A stretch of 64,000 nt of DNA from Streptomyces catenulae (GTDB lineage: Bacteria; Actinomycetota; Actinomycetes; Streptomycetales; Streptomycetaceae). A model generated the notes under the pieces. The model did no database searches and had not been told where the DNA came from. It saw only the letters and a program-made list of their open reading frames with translations. How positions within the stretch are numbered: the stretch's first letter is position 1; every line of letters begins with the position of its first letter. This document shows positions 52,879 through 62,710 of the stretch, piece after piece. The stretch is from the NCBI RefSeq assembly GCF_000718015.1, contig NZ_JODY01000005.1, forward strand, positions 1 to 64,000, written 5' to 3'. The translations under genes were made by a program, and so were the position numbers.

Positions 52879-54354
52879 TCAGCGGCTGTCCGCCGACCGC
52901 CGACGACGGGCGTACGCCACCGCTCCGGCGCCCGCCACGACCAGCGTCGCCGCGCCCGCCGCGAGATACGGCGTGCCGTCGGCACCGGTGTGCGCCAGTG
53001 ACCCGCCGGTGACGCCCGCGGGCGCCGGGTGGTTGGGCGTCGGCTGCTGCGGCGTCGCCGGGGTGGTGGGCACCGACGGGGACGGCGACGGGCTGGGCAC
53101 CGCGTTGTCCCACACCGTCACGGTCTGCCGCTCCCCGGACACCGCCTCGATCTTCTGCGGCTCCTTGTCGAGCTGGTACCCCTCGGGCGCCTTGGTCTCG
53201 ACGACCCAGTACGTCCCGGCGGGCAGGTCGACCGCCTCGGAGCGGCCGTCCTTCCCGGTGGTGACGGTGGTGACCACCGCGCCCGGCGCGCCCTTGTCGT
53301 CCGCCCGGATCTCGTACGTCGCCGGGGAGGTGACCGCCTCGCCCGTGGCGCGGTCCTTCTTCTCCGTGATGACCACCGCGGGCGGCTGGAAGCGGATCTC
53401 GCCGGACGCCTTGAGCGGCTTGCGCTCGGCCACGAAGTACACCAGCCGCTGCATCGGCTTGCCGTGCACGGTGCGGTCGGTGTGCCAGAACGTCGGCGAG
53501 TTCACCGACACCTCGGCGCCGAACGCCGCGCCCGTGACCGTACCCGGCTTGTCCGGCGTGAAGCGGAAGACCGCCCGGCCCTGCGGGTCGGTGGTGCCCA
53601 CCGCGCCGGGCTGCGCCGGGCGCGCGACGTTGGTCAGCTCCGTGGTGTTGACCGCGACGCCCTCGGCGGGCTTCTTGCCCTGGGCGACCTTGACGGTCAG
53701 CTCCTTCTCCTGCGGGGTGCGCTCGTAGGGGAAGGTCTTGCCGGACCCCTCGACGCTCAGCGTGTACGGCGCCGAGTCGACCGTCAGGATCTCCTTGCGG
53801 AGCCGGTTGAACTGGTCGACGACCGGCGCCGTGTCCACCTTGGCGTCGCCGCCGTAGCCCGCCACCGCGCCCTTCGGCATGCCCTTGTCCAGCCACCGCT
53901 GCCAGGGGATCTTCTCGCCGTTGTAGCCGTTCTCGTCGATGCCGTCGTGGGCGGCGAGTGCCCAGGTGACCAGCGCGGCGGCGGCCGAGGCGTTACGGCC
54001 CTCGACGGTGTCCGGCAGCTTGCCGTAGCGCGAGGCCAGCTCCGCCAGCCGCGCCTTGGTGTCCTCGGACAGCTGCTTGGGCGCACCGGTGCGGGTGTAG
54101 CCGTTGTCCGTGCCGTTCGGGCCGTAGAGCGCCAGGTCCAGGCAGAGGGCGTGACTGCCGTCGTCCAGGATGCGGGTGCCGGTCCACATCGCGGTGTGCT
54201 TGCCGGTCCGCAGATGCCAGCCGACCCCTCGGCTGTCGTGTCCCTCCCGGTCGGCGGCGGACGCCGCGGACGCCGGGAGCGCGGCGCCCACCACCCCCAC
54301 CACCACGGACACCGCGCCCATGGCCGAAAGTCTCTTCATCCGAGCTGTACGCAT
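52879..54354 (-). CDS. sortase-anchored surface protein with SpaA-type domains
   Basis: 491 residues. Sec signal MKRLSAMGAVSVVVGVVGAALPASAASA. The N-terminal thioester-like region has ALCLDLALYGPNG and AAALVTWALAAHDG. Beta-sandwich SpaA/Cna-B domains follow (GRAVFRFTPDKPGTVTGAAF; GRSEAVDLPAGTYWVVETKAPEGYQLD). A Pro/Ser/Thr-rich spacer (PSPSPSPSVPTTPATP) leads to the sorting signal LAHTG, a membrane helix and RRRR tail. LAxTG is the class E sortase motif of actinomycetes. It should be covalently linked to peptidoglycan; internal isopeptide or Cys-Gln thioester bonds are possible. Confidence 0.88.
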   Translation of the reverse strand: MRTARMKRLSAMGAVSVVVGVVGAALPASAASAADREGHDSRGVGWHLRTGKHTAMWTGTRILDDGSHALCLDLALYGPNGTDNGYTRTGAPKQLSEDTKARLAELASRYGKLPDTVEGRNASAAAALVTWALAAHDGIDENGYNGEKIPWQRWLDKGMPKGAVAGYGGDAKVDTAPVVDQFNRLRKEILTVDSAPYTLSVEGSGKTFPYERTPQEKELTVKVAQGKKPAEGVAVNTTELTNVARPAQPGAVGTTDPQGRAVFRFTPDKPGTVTGAAFGAEVSVNSPTFWHTDRTVHGKPMQRLVYFVAERKPLKASGEIRFQPPAVVITEKKDRATGEAVTSPATYEIRADDKGAPGAVVTTVTTGKDGRSEAVDLPAGTYWVVETKAPEGYQLDKEPQKIEAVSGERQTVTVWDNAVPSPSPSPSVPTTPATPQQPTPNHPAPAGVTGGSLAHTGADGTPYLAAGAATLVVAGAGAVAYARRRRSADSR

Positions 54355-54788
54355 GAAAGTCGAGCCCCCTCGAAAATCGGGCCACCCGCCGGGCGGCGCG
54401 GCCCCTCCCGCCCGCGCGGCCGCAGCACGACCGGCGGCGGCCGACTGGTCCCGGCCCCGCCCGGCTGCGGCGCGGACTGCCACAGAAAAGTACCGCCATC
54501 GCGGTCATGTCAAAGGAACTTGGCACAATCAAGCCCATCCCGGCCATGGCGGGCACAATGCCGCAGCCCGCCGCCGTCCGGCCCGGCCACCCCGCCGAGC
54601 TGCGGACCTTCGGCCGCGCGGCGCGCCGGGACGGCCCGGACCGGCGCCGCGGTCACCCGCGGGCCGCGGCGCTCTCCGCGAGCGATGGCCAAAACCCGCC
54701 CGCGGCACGGGAGTTGCGGCGCGGGCGCCCTTCCGCGGGCGGGCCGCCGGGCCCCGGTCCTGGCGTGGTCGGCGGCGTCCCGCGCCGG
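54355..54788. promoter_or_regulatory. 434-bp region with surface-protein promoter and paired repeats
   Basis: No supported gene. On the minus strand TTGACA (54513-54508) and TACTTT (54492-54487) form a promoter with a short 15-base spacer. Upstream of it lies the octamer GGCACAAT twice, 54522-54529 and 54552-54559, exactly 30 bases apart, a possible activator site. The rest is GC-rich with no signal seen. Confidence 0.45.
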
Positions 54789-55106
54789 TCAGTGCGGCGC
54801 GGTGCGGTGGCCGAAGAGGTGGTGGCGGTGGCGCGGCGCACCCGCCGCCGGGCGGTCGTGGTGCTCGATCCGCGCCCGCCGCGAGGAGCGGCCCGCCCCG
54901 GCCACCAGCAGCCCGAGGCCGAGCACGGCCACCCCGCCGACGATCACCCCGAAGAGGAAGAGCGCACCCGCGGAGCCCGTCAGGTGGTAGCCGAACACTT
55001 TGAACGCCATGAGCAGTTCGTGCCCGGCGCCGACGTTGCCGACCACCGCGGCGACGCCGACGACGATCGCGGCGATCAGAAGGACGAGTCCGAGGATGAC
55101 GAACAT
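54789..55106 (-). CDS. small two-TM membrane protein
   Basis: 105 residues. Two hydrophobic segments, FVILGLVLLIAAIVVGVAAVVGNVG and ALFLFGVIVGGVAVLGLGLLVAGAG, followed by a basic, His-rich tail (RIEHHDRPAAGAPRHRHHLFGHRTAPH) that could bind metal or the membrane surface. Similar small streptomycete membrane proteins exist without known function. ATG after GGAGCACC. Same strand and close to another tiny membrane protein. Confidence 0.75.
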   Translation of the reverse strand: MFVILGLVLLIAAIVVGVAAVVGNVGAGHELLMAFKVFGYHLTGSAGALFLFGVIVGGVAVLGLGLLVAGAGRSSRRARIEHHDRPAAGAPRHRHHLFGHRTAPH

Positions 55107-55157
55107 GAGGTGCTCCGATGCTGCGTTCCGCGTGCCTCCCGGGCGCCCAGCCGTCGC

Positions 55158-55316
55158 CTACCAGTAGTGGCGCCGCGGCTTGCCGACGGCCCGTCGCCGG
55201 ATCTCGGCGAGGTGCAGGGCGGCGCCGACGACGGACAGACCGGCGCCGACGGCCCACAGCGCCGTGATGCCGGTCACCAGACCGAGCACCAGAAGGGTCA
55301 GACCGAGAACGCTCAC
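55158..55316 (-). CDS. tiny membrane protein (DUF6131-like)
   Basis: 52 residues. SVLGLTLLVLGLVTGITALWAVGAGLSVVGAALHL is membrane and the end is AVGKPRRHYW, the aromatic ending seen in the short DUF6131-type actinobacterial proteins. GTG after GGGAGGT with good spacing. It lies 51 bases upstream of the two-TM protein on the same strand. Function unknown. Confidence 0.7.
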   Translation of the reverse strand: MSVLGLTLLVLGLVTGITALWAVGAGLSVVGAALHLAEIRRRAVGKPRRHYW

Positions 55317-55466
55317 GACGACCTCCCGGCGCTCGTACCGGGCCGTGCCCCGTGCCTGACAAGTACCCGACCGCAATATCGACAAACGAGGGTGAAGCGG
55401 GAGAAATGGGCAAGGTGGCCGGGGCTCACGCGGCGCCCGGCCACCGGCGCTCCGGCCACCGGGCCC

Positions 55467-58097
55467 TCACCCCGCGGGCGGCGCCCCGGCGCTCCCGTCC
55501 GCCGTGGCACCGCCGCCCGGCGCCGCCGCGTCCGGTGCGGCATCCCCGCCCGGGGCCGCCGCGGTGTCCCCGCCCCGTGTGGTGCGGAACGCCGGGTGGT
55601 CGTTCTCGATCTCCACCCGGATCCGGTCGCCGGGGGAGAGCGCCCCGTCGAGCACCAGCCGCGACAGCGCGTTGTCGATCTCCCGCTGGATGGTCCGCCG
55701 CAGCGGACGCGCCCCGTACTCCGGCCGGTGCCCGCGCCGGGTCAGCCAGTCGACCGCCTCCGGGGAGAACTCGATGGTCATGTCCTGCGCCCGCATCCGG
55801 CGGCTCGTCGCGTCCAGCAGCAGCGCGGTGATCTCCCGCAGCTGCGCGTCGGTGAGCTGCCGGAACACGATGATCTCGTCGAGCCGGTTCAGGAACTCCG
55901 GCCGGAAGTGGGTGCGCAGCGCCGCCATCGCCCGCTCCCGCGCCCCGTCGCCGCCGTCCCCGCCCGACGGACCGAAACCGAGCGCGCCCCGACCGCCGCT
56001 CAGCGCCTCCGACCCCAGATTGCTGGTCATCACGACGACGGTGTTCTTGAAGTCGACGGTCCGGCCCTGCGCGTCGGTCAGATGCCCGTCGTCCAGCACC
56101 TGCAGCAGCATGTTGAAGACATCGGGGTGCGCCTTCTCCACCTCGTCCAGCAGCACCAGCGCGTACGGATGGCGGCGCACCGCCTCCGTCAGCTGCCCCG
56201 CGTCCTCGTGACCGACGTACCCGGGCGGCGCCCCGACCAGCCGGCTCACCGTGTGCCGCTCCTGGTACTCGCTCATGTCGAGCCGCACCATCCGGTCCTC
56301 GCTGCCGAACAGCGCCTCCGCCAGCGCCCGCGCCAGCTCCGTCTTGCCCACGCCCGTCGGCCCCAGGAACAGGAAACTGCCGATCGGCCGCCGCGGATCG
56401 GCGAGCCCCGCCCGCGAGCGCAGCACCGCCTCCGCCACCGCGGACACCGCGTCGTCCTGCCCGATCACCCGCGCGTGCAGCCGCTCCTCCAGACCCAGCA
56501 GCCGCTCGCGCTCCTCCTCGGTGAGATTGCTGACCGGGATGCCGGTCTGCCGCGAGATGATCTCCGCGATGTCCGCCGCGGTGACCTCCACGATCCGGCC
56601 GTCGCCCGGCGCGGGGGAGGTGCCCGCCCCGATCTGCTCGGTGAGCGCCGCGATCCGGTCCCGCAGCTCGGTGGCGCGCTCGTACTGCTCCGCCGCCACC
56701 GCCTGGTCCTTGTCCCGCGTCAGCTGCTCGACCTCCCGCTCCATCCCCCGCACCCCCGCCGCCTTGGTGCCCGACCGCAGCCGGACCCGGGCGCCCGCCT
56801 GGTCGATCAGATCGATCGCCTTGTCCGGCAGGAACCGGTCGGTGAGATACCGGTCGGACAGCTCCACCGCCGCCAGCAGCGCCTCGTCGGTGTACCGCAC
56901 CTGGTGGTGCGCCTCGTAACGGTCCTGGAGCCCCCGCAGGATCTCCACCGCGTCCGCCACATCCGGCTCCGGCACCAGCAGCGGCTGGAAGCGGCGGGCC
57001 AGCGCGGCGTCCTTCTCGATGTACCGCCGGTACTCCTCCAGCGTGGTGGCGCCGATGACGTGCAGCTCACCGCGGGCCAGCGCCGGTTTGAGCATGTTGC
57101 TCGCCTCCAGGCTGCCGCCGTCCGAACCGCTGCCGCCCGCCCCCACCACGGTGTGCAGCTCATCGATGAAGACGATCAACGCATCGGAGTGCGCCCGCAC
57201 CTCCTCGATGATGGCGTTCAGCCGCTCCTCGAAATCGCCGCGGTAGCGGGTCCCGGCGACCACGCCCGTCATGTCCAGCGACACCACCCGCCGCCCCGCC
57301 AGCGTCTCCGGCACGTCGCCGTCGGCCATCCGCTGCGCCAGCCCCTCCACGATCGCGGTCTTACCCACCCCCGCGTCGCCGACCAGCACCGGATTGTTCT
57401 TGCCGCGCCGCGACAGCACCTCGACGGTCTGCTCGATCTCCGCCGCGCGCCCGATCACCGGATCGATCCGCCCGGCCCGCGCCATGTCCGTCAGATCGCG
57501 GCTGTACTTGTCCAGCGTCGGCGTCTCCGGCCGCGGCGCGGCGCCCGGCTCCGGCGGGGGCGGCGGATGGCCCGGCGACGCGCCCCGCTCGGCGGCGTGC
57601 TGCGCCTCGATGCGGAAGACGTTCAGGATCCGCCCCGCCGCCGAGTCCGGATTGGCCGCCAGCGCCTCCAGCACATGCTCCGGCCCGATGTACGAGGCGC
57701 CGCTGCCCAGCGCCATGTCGTGCGCGCCCAGCAACGCCCGCTTGACCGCCGGGGTCACCGCCACCCGCGACTGCTGCGGACCGGTCCCCGCGCTGCGGTC
57801 GATGTCCGCGGCGAGCGCGTCGGGGTCCGCGCCGGACTGCCGTACCAGGCTGCGGGTGGGCTCCGCGGTCAGCGCGGCCCGCAGCAGATGCTCGGTGCCC
57901 AGCTCCGTGCTGCCGTGATCGGCGGCGTAGGTCGCCGCGGAGGTCACCAGATCGCGGGCCCCGGCGCTCATCAGCCGGGCGATGTCCGCCTGCATCGGCA
58001 CCCGGCTGGAGCCGCCCGAACGGCCGAAGACGCGTCCCAGGAAGTCGCCGAACGGGTCCGGTTCGAAGCCCTCCGGGCCCATGAATCCGTCGCTCAT
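55467..58097 (-). CDS. Clp/Hsp100 AAA+ unfoldase, ClpC-like
   Basis: 876 residues. Two Clp_N repeats ([41 protein letters not shown]), AAA1 with Walker [10 protein letters not shown] and Walker [10 protein letters not shown], a short middle helix with [19 protein letters not shown] (UVR-like, ClpC type rather than the long ClpB coil), AAA2 with GPTGVGKTE and [11 protein letters not shown], and the D2-small domain [22 protein letters not shown]. The N-terminal 35 residues ([19 protein letters not shown]) and the Ala/Gly/Pro-rich C-terminal tail are additions compared with housekeeping ClpC. It unfolds proteins with ATP; ClpP partnership is not certain. No HAIR element seen upstream. Confidence 0.9.
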   Translation of the reverse strand: MSDGFMGPEGFEPDPFGDFLGRVFGRSGGSSRVPMQADIARLMSAGARDLVTSAATYAADHGSTELGTEHLLRAALTAEPTRSLVRQSGADPDALAADIDRSAGTGPQQSRVAVTPAVKRALLGAHDMALGSGASYIGPEHVLEALAANPDSAAGRILNVFRIEAQHAAERGASPGHPPPPPEPGAAPRPETPTLDKYSRDLTDMARAGRIDPVIGRAAEIEQTVEVLSRRGKNNPVLVGDAGVGKTAIVEGLAQRMADGDVPETLAGRRVVSLDMTGVVAGTRYRGDFEERLNAIIEEVRAHSDALIVFIDELHTVVGAGGSGSDGGSLEASNMLKPALARGELHVIGATTLEEYRRYIEKDAALARRFQPLLVPEPDVADAVEILRGLQDRYEAHHQVRYTDEALLAAVELSDRYLTDRFLPDKAIDLIDQAGARVRLRSGTKAAGVRGMEREVEQLTRDKDQAVAAEQYERATELRDRIAALTEQIGAGTSPAPGDGRIVEVTAADIAEIISRQTGIPVSNLTEEERERLLGLEERLHARVIGQDDAVSAVAEAVLRSRAGLADPRRPIGSFLFLGPTGVGKTELARALAEALFGSEDRMVRLDMSEYQERHTVSRLVGAPPGYVGHEDAGQLTEAVRRHPYALVLLDEVEKAHPDVFNMLLQVLDDGHLTDAQGRTVDFKNTVVVMTSNLGSEALSGGRGALGFGPSGGDGGDGARERAMAALRTHFRPEFLNRLDEIIVFRQLTDAQLREITALLLDATSRRMRAQDMTIEFSPEAVDWLTRRGHRPEYGARPLRRTIQREIDNALSRLVLDGALSPGDRIRVEIENDHPAFRTTRGGDTAAAPGGDAAPDAAAPGGGATADGSAGAPPAG

Positions 58098-58265
58098 CTG
58101 TGTCCGTTCCGCTGTCACGGTGCCGCGACATGCTGCCTGTCGGATCCGTTACCGGCCACCGCGGGCGCGCACACGCCGGACGGCGGCCCCTGCTTCAGGA
58201 TCAGGGGGACCGGAGCGCTCCGCATGTGGACGGCGCACACCGCGCCCGAGTCGCGCACCGGCCGC

Positions 58266-59018
58266 TCACCCCGCACCCCGGGCCAGCCGGGCGCCCCGCT
58301 CCAGCACCTCGGTGAGCATCGGCGCGGTCAGCCGCCCGGTGAAGGTGTTGCGGCGGCTCGGGTGGTAGCACCCCAGGACGTGCAGCGGGCCCCGGCCGTC
58401 CCCGCCGGGCAGCGTCACCAGCCCGCCGTGCCGGAACGCCGGACGGGGCCGCGGCAGCCGCCACCCCGCCGCCGCCAGCACCGGCCACAGCGCCTGCCAC
58501 CCGAACGCCCCCAGCACCACCACCGCCCGCAGCCCCGGCGCCAGCAGCGCCAGCTCCGCCGCCAGCCACGGACGGCAGGTGTCACGCTCGGCCGGGGTCG
58601 GCCGGTTCTCCGGCGGCGCGCAGTGCACCGGCGCCGTGATCCGCACGCCGTACAGCTCCAGCCCGTCCCCGCGGCCCGTCGCCGTCGGTTGCGAGGCGAG
58701 CCCCGCGGCGTACAACGCGGCGAACAGGAAGTCCCCGGCGTCGTCCCCGGTGAACATCCGCCCCGTACGGTTCCCGCCGTGCGCCGCCGGAGCCAGCCCC
58801 ACCACCGCCAGCGGCGCGTCCGCCGGACCGAACCCCGGCACCGGCCGCGCCCAGTACTCCTCGTCGCGGAACGCCGCCCGCCGCACCACCGCGACCTCCT
58901 CGCGCCACGCCACCAGCCGCGGACAGGCCCGGCACCCGGTCACCGCCCCGTCCAGCTCCGCCACGCTCGTACAGCGCGCCGCCCGGTACGCCGGGAACCC
59001 CGCCTCCGCCTCGTCCAT
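58266..59018 (-). CDS. family 5 uracil-DNA glycosylase (UdgB-like, 4Fe-4S)
   Basis: 250 residues. CRACPRL (Cys29, Cys32) with later Cys in HCAPPENRPTPAERDTC supply the Fe-S cluster. Motif A is GLAPAAHGGNRTGRMFTGDDAGDFL, and motif B is LGCYHPSRRNTFTGRLT; this AHGGN / HPSxxN combination is typical of family 5, which removes uracil and some other damaged bases. Acts in base-excision repair of deaminated, GC-rich DNA. ATG after GTGAGGGG. Confidence 0.92.
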   Translation of the reverse strand: MDEAEAGFPAYRAARCTSVAELDGAVTGCRACPRLVAWREEVAVVRRAAFRDEEYWARPVPGFGPADAPLAVVGLAPAAHGGNRTGRMFTGDDAGDFLFAALYAAGLASQPTATGRGDGLELYGVRITAPVHCAPPENRPTPAERDTCRPWLAAELALLAPGLRAVVVLGAFGWQALWPVLAAAGWRLPRPRPAFRHGGLVTLPGGDGRGPLHVLGCYHPSRRNTFTGRLTAPMLTEVLERGARLARGAG

Positions 59019-59137
59019 CCCCTCACCGTAGGACCGCCGCCCGCCTCGCGGCGCGCCGTCATCCGGCGTGCACTGGAAGACGGAACCGGGCGCGCGACCC
59101 GCCGCCCACCGCACCGCACCACCCGAGGGAGGCCACC

Positions 59138-59464
59138 ATGCCGGCAGGTTCCAGCCGCAAGCGGGAGCGCCAGTACGAGCACATCAAGGAGGGCGCCGAA
59201 CAGCGCGGGGAGTCCACCCGCCGCGCGAAGGAGATCGCCGCCCGGACCGTCAACAAGGAACGCGCCCGGTCGGGCGAGGCCGCCGCACCCGGCCGGGTCT
59301 CGCTGCGCGACCCGAAGTCCGCCCCCGAGCGCGGCGGCGAACGCTCCCACCGCGGCGCCCAGGGCCCCACCAAGGACCAGCTCTACGAGGAGGCCCGGCG
59401 GAAGAATGTCGAGGGCCGCTCGGCGATGAACAAGGACGAACTGCGGCGGGCGCTGGGACGGTGA
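59138..59464 (+). CDS. small charged protein, plasmid-stabilisation-like
   Basis: 108 residues, very hydrophilic. RKRERQYEHIKEGAEQRGESTRRAKEIAARTVNKERARSGE is the core commonly annotated as plasmid stabilisation protein in actinomycetes. The C-terminus GPTKDQLYEEARRKNVEGRSAMNKDELRRAL resembles a Rho N-terminal/SAP-like helical unit that binds nucleic acid. Chromosomal homologues are widespread, so it need not signal a plasmid origin. ATG after GGGAGG. Confidence 0.8.
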   Translation: MPAGSSRKRERQYEHIKEGAEQRGESTRRAKEIAARTVNKERARSGEAAAPGRVSLRDPKSAPERGGERSHRGAQGPTKDQLYEEARRKNVEGRSAMNKDELRRALGR

Positions 59465-59582
59465 GCGCCACGGCGTTCGCACCGGGGCCCGCCGCGGGGG
59501 CGCGAACCGGCCCCGCCACGCCCGCCGGATCCGGCCGGTCGGCGCGCCCCGGTGCCCCGCCGGGAGCACCTACACTCGCCGG

Positions 59583-60203
59583 ATGGCGAAGTATTTCGAT
59601 GTGCACCCCGACAACCCGCAGCGCCGCACCCTCGGCACCGTCGCCGAGCTGATCCGCTCCGACGGCCTCGTCGCGTACCCGACGGACTCCTGCTTCGCGC
59701 TGGGCTGCCGGATCGGCAGCCGGGACGGTGTCGCCAGGATCCGGTCGATCCGTCAGCTCGACGACCGGCACCACTTCACCCTCGTCTGCCGCGACTTCGC
59801 GCAGCTGGGCCAGCTCGTCCAGATCGACAACGACGTCTTCCGCGCACTCAAGGCGGCCACCCCCGGCAGCTACACCTTCATCCTCCCGGCCACCCGCGAG
59901 GTCCCGCGCCAGCTCCAGCACCCGAAGAAGAAGACGGTCGGCGTCCGCATCCCCGACCACACCGTCGCCCAGGCGCTCCTGGCCGAGTTGGGCGAGCCGA
60001 TCCTCTCCAGCACCCTGCTGCTGCCCGACGAGGAGGAGCCGCTGACCCAGGGCTGGGAGATCAAGGAGCGCCTCGACCACGTCGTCGACGCGGTCGTCGA
60101 CTCCGGTGACTGCGGCACCGAACCCACCACCGTCATCGACTTCTCCGGCGGCACCCCGGAGATCGTCCGCCACGGCGCGGGCGACCCGGCCCGCTTCGCA
60201 TAA
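59583..60203 (+). CDS. Sua5/YciO/YrdC-family protein (threonylcarbamoyl-AMP synthase-like)
   Basis: 206 residues. AYPTDSCFALGCRIGSRDGVARIRSIRQLDDRHHFTLVCRDFAQLGQL matches the nucleotide/threonine-binding start of the YrdC fold, with KKKTVGVRIPDHTVAQALLAELGEPILSSTLL the central part. The length and the YciO-like variants (HHFTLVC instead of KPL-type) make it closer to YciO than to the essential TsaC, so a role in t6A synthesis is possible but not sure. The C-terminal Sua5 domain is absent. Confidence 0.85.
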   Translation: MAKYFDVHPDNPQRRTLGTVAELIRSDGLVAYPTDSCFALGCRIGSRDGVARIRSIRQLDDRHHFTLVCRDFAQLGQLVQIDNDVFRALKAATPGSYTFILPATREVPRQLQHPKKKTVGVRIPDHTVAQALLAELGEPILSSTLLLPDEEEPLTQGWEIKERLDHVVDAVVDSGDCGTEPTTVIDFSGGTPEIVRHGAGDPARFA

Positions 60204-60379
60204 CCCCACCGGCCACGGCACCGCCCGCGACACCGGGTGCCGGACCGGGCGCGGCCACCCCGCCTTTCCGGCCGTCCCCGCCCGCCGCACCCACCGCTGC
60301 CTCTACGCTACGGCGCGTACGACCGCGCCCGGGCCGACCGGCGGGGCGCCCCGCACCCGCACCCCAGGGACGTCCGGCC

Positions 60380-60433
60380 ATGCAGCACACCGCAGTCACC
60401 GTGGAGGCACCGCGCCCGGACGCCGCGGCGTGA
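60380..60433 (+). CDS. 17-codon ORF coupled to MATE gene
   Basis: ATG followed by 16 codons and TGA (MQHTAVTVEAPRPDAAA) after CAGGGACG. Its stop overlaps the MATE GTG by four bases. It is either a translated leader that couples translation, or the true N-terminus of the MATE protein shifted out of frame. No homology is recognised. Confidence 0.3.
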   Translation: MQHTAVTVEAPRPDAAA

Positions 60434-61857
60434 GGGGGGCGCGGGCCCGGATCGACCCGTCCCTCGTCCGTGAAGTGGTCCAGGTGTCGCTGCCGTTGAT
60501 GTTCGGCATGGCGGGCAACCTGGTGATGATGCTGGTCGACCGCATCGCGCTGGCCCGCTACTCCGCCGCCACCCTGATGGCCTCGGGGCCCGCCGTCTTC
60601 ACCGGCATGACGCTCATCATGTGCGTCACCGGCATCGCCGGGATCACCCGCTCCTACGTCGCCCAGGCCCACGGCCGCGGCGACCGCGACGGGGCCGCCG
60701 ACGAGGGCGCCGCGGGCCTCCTCCTCGCCCTCGGACTGGCCGCGGCGCTGCTGCTCACCACCCCGCTGATCGTCCGTATCCCGCAGCTGAGCGACCGTCC
60801 GGCCGCGAGCACCGCGCTGGAATCGGTCTTCCTGGCCTGGTCAGTGCGGTTCGGGGCGGTGATGACGGTCAACGCCGCGCTCGCCTCGTACTTCAACGGC
60901 ACCCGCCGCACCCGCGTCCCGATGGCCGTCGGTCTCGTCGGACAGGCCGCCGGGGTGGTGCTCGACATCGGCCTGGTCTTCGGCGCCTTCGGCCTGCCCG
61001 AACTCGGTATGCGCGGCTCGGGCATCGCCACCTTCCTCGCCGTCACCGTGATGCTCGCCGGGTACCTGGTGTGCCTGCCCCGCGCCTACTTCGCGGCCTT
61101 CGCCCGGCTCACGGCGGGCGGCGCCCGGAAGCTGACCGTGCTGCTCGGGCGGCGGCTGCGCAAGGGCGCCCCGGCCGGTGGCTCCGGCGGGCTGGAGGAG
61201 CTGGGCCACACCTCCTTCGTCTGGATCACCGGCCTCCTCGGGCCCGTCGCCCTCGCCGCCAACAACGTCGTCCTGTCCCTCAACTACGTGGCGGTCATCC
61301 CGCTCGTCGGCCTGGGCATCGGCTGCTCCGTCCTGACCGGCAACGCCGTCGGCGACCACCGCCACGCCCGCGTCCCGGCCCTGCTGCGCGCCACCTTCGC
61401 CATCGGCGGGGCATACGTCCTGGTCATCGCCTGCTGCCAGATCTTCCTGCCGACGCTGCTGCTCGCCCCGTTCGGCCTCGACGGCGCCGACGCCGCGACG
61501 ACCGGCACCGCGGTCGGGGCGGCGCGGGTGGTGTGGATGTACGCGGTGGCGTTCCTCTGCTCGATGGTCGGCGGCGCCGTCCTGGAGAGCTTCGGCCTGA
61601 CCCGCTTCGTCCTGCTCACCCGGATCGGCGTCGTCTGGGCGCTGAGCGTCCCCAGCATCCTCGCCGTCGCCCTCACCCACCGCGGCGACTCCGGCACCGT
61701 GCCGGTGATCTGGGCCGTCTACGCCCTGTACGAAGGGGTGTTGGCGGCCGTCTATCTCCGCCGCATCCGGCGCGCCGTGGCCACCGGCGAGAACCAACTC
61801 GTCCGCCCGGCACCCGCACCGGAGCCCGCCGGGGAGGGCGACACCCAGCGCATCTGA
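60430..61857 (+). CDS. MATE-family multidrug/metabolite exporter
   Basis: 475 residues with about twelve membrane helices. The MATE core starts with REVVQVSLPLMFGMAGNLVMMLVDRIALARYS, repeated in the second half with LEELGHTSFVWITGLLGPVALAANNVVLSLNYVAVIPLVGLGIGCSVLTGNAVGDHRH, where the LGxAxxV and GNxxGxG patterns fit. It exports organic cations or drugs using Na+ or H+. The start is uncertain: GTG at 60430 has no good ribosome site and is coupled to the small upstream ORF; the family usually has only a short tail before the first helix. Confidence 0.88.
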   Translation: MRGARARIDPSLVREVVQVSLPLMFGMAGNLVMMLVDRIALARYSAATLMASGPAVFTGMTLIMCVTGIAGITRSYVAQAHGRGDRDGAADEGAAGLLLALGLAAALLLTTPLIVRIPQLSDRPAASTALESVFLAWSVRFGAVMTVNAALASYFNGTRRTRVPMAVGLVGQAAGVVLDIGLVFGAFGLPELGMRGSGIATFLAVTVMLAGYLVCLPRAYFAAFARLTAGGARKLTVLLGRRLRKGAPAGGSGGLEELGHTSFVWITGLLGPVALAANNVVLSLNYVAVIPLVGLGIGCSVLTGNAVGDHRHARVPALLRATFAIGGAYVLVIACCQIFLPTLLLAPFGLDGADAATTGTAVGAARVVWMYAVAFLCSMVGGAVLESFGLTRFVLLTRIGVVWALSVPSILAVALTHRGDSGTVPVIWAVYALYEGVLAAVYLRRIRRAVATGENQLVRPAPAPEPAGEGDTQRI

Positions 61858-61898
61858 CGCACCGCCCGGGCGCGGCAGGCCGGACCGTCGCGGGCGGT

Positions 61899-62528
61899 TC
61901 AGGCCACCGGGTCGCCGATGGCGCCGCCGGTCGCCTCCCGGATGGCCTGGGCGTAGCGCCGGGAGACGGCCGCGGTGTCCTCGAACGCCTCGGTGTCGGC
62001 GCCGGTGAGGAGGGCGGCACCGGTGTGCTCGTCCAGCACCCGCACCACCGCGGCGGCGGCAGCGGCGTGCCTGCGCACCTCCAGGTCCTCGGCCGGGCGC
62101 TCCAGACGACCGGCCACGACCGCCGCCCACTGCCGCTCCAGCTGATCGCAGGCCATCAACCACGCGGTCCGCAGCGCCGGTTCGGTGTCGGCGAGCCGGA
62201 TCATCTTCCTCCCCAGCAGCTCGTCCGACGGGCCGACGGGCGCCCCCTCGCTCCGGATCCGGGCCAGTTCGGCGCCGAGGTGTTCCTCCAGGGAGCGCTC
62301 CGGGGGCCAGCCGCGCAACACGCCGATCAGCGTGCCGGTGCCCTGGAGCACGATCGGTTCGGCACAGCTCTCCTTGCTGCGGAAGTGCCGCCAGATCGTC
62401 CGCGTCGACAGGCCGACCGCCTCGGCGATCTGGTCCCCGCTGGTGGCCGCGACGCCCTGCTCCCAGAACAGACGGGCCGCCTCCCGGGAAATCTCCAGCC
62501 GCAGCCGCGCCCGCCGCTGCTCGCTCAT
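61899..62528 (-). CDS. TetR-family regulator
   Basis: 209 residues. DNA-binding helices: RLEISREAARLFWEQGVAATSGDQIAEAVGLSTRTIWRHFRSKESC, the canonical TetR helix-turn-helix. The ligand domain (70-205) is helical, with LMACDQLERQWAAVVAGRL and AAAAVVRVLDEHTGAALL. It converges on the MATE exporter and is a candidate for its control, although TetR regulators usually diverge from their targets. Start at ATG 62528; an upstream in-frame GTG at 62558 is possible. Confidence 0.9.
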   Translation of the reverse strand: MSEQRRARLRLEISREAARLFWEQGVAATSGDQIAEAVGLSTRTIWRHFRSKESCAEPIVLQGTGTLIGVLRGWPPERSLEEHLGAELARIRSEGAPVGPSDELLGRKMIRLADTEPALRTAWLMACDQLERQWAAVVAGRLERPAEDLEVRRHAAAAAAVVRVLDEHTGAALLTGADTEAFEDTAAVSRRYAQAIREATGGAIGDPVA

Positions 62529-62710
62529 CCCGCCACCGGCCCGCCTCTCCGTCACCACGGCGCCTCGCCGCCCTTCCCCGTCCACGTCATCGCATGACGC
62601 TATGTCACCTGGGCGCGCGCTCCCGCCGCCGGGCCCTGACGATAGCGAGGCGGTCGGCACGTGCTCACAGCGGGCCCGGACAGGTGTTCGCGGACGGGGA
62701 CGCCGCCCGG

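Noticed and set aside
59138..59464. Evidence of an integrated plasmid from the plasmid-stabilisation-like protein
   Set aside because: Homologues are common on actinomycete chromosomes and no replication, transfer, integrase or attachment site is seen.
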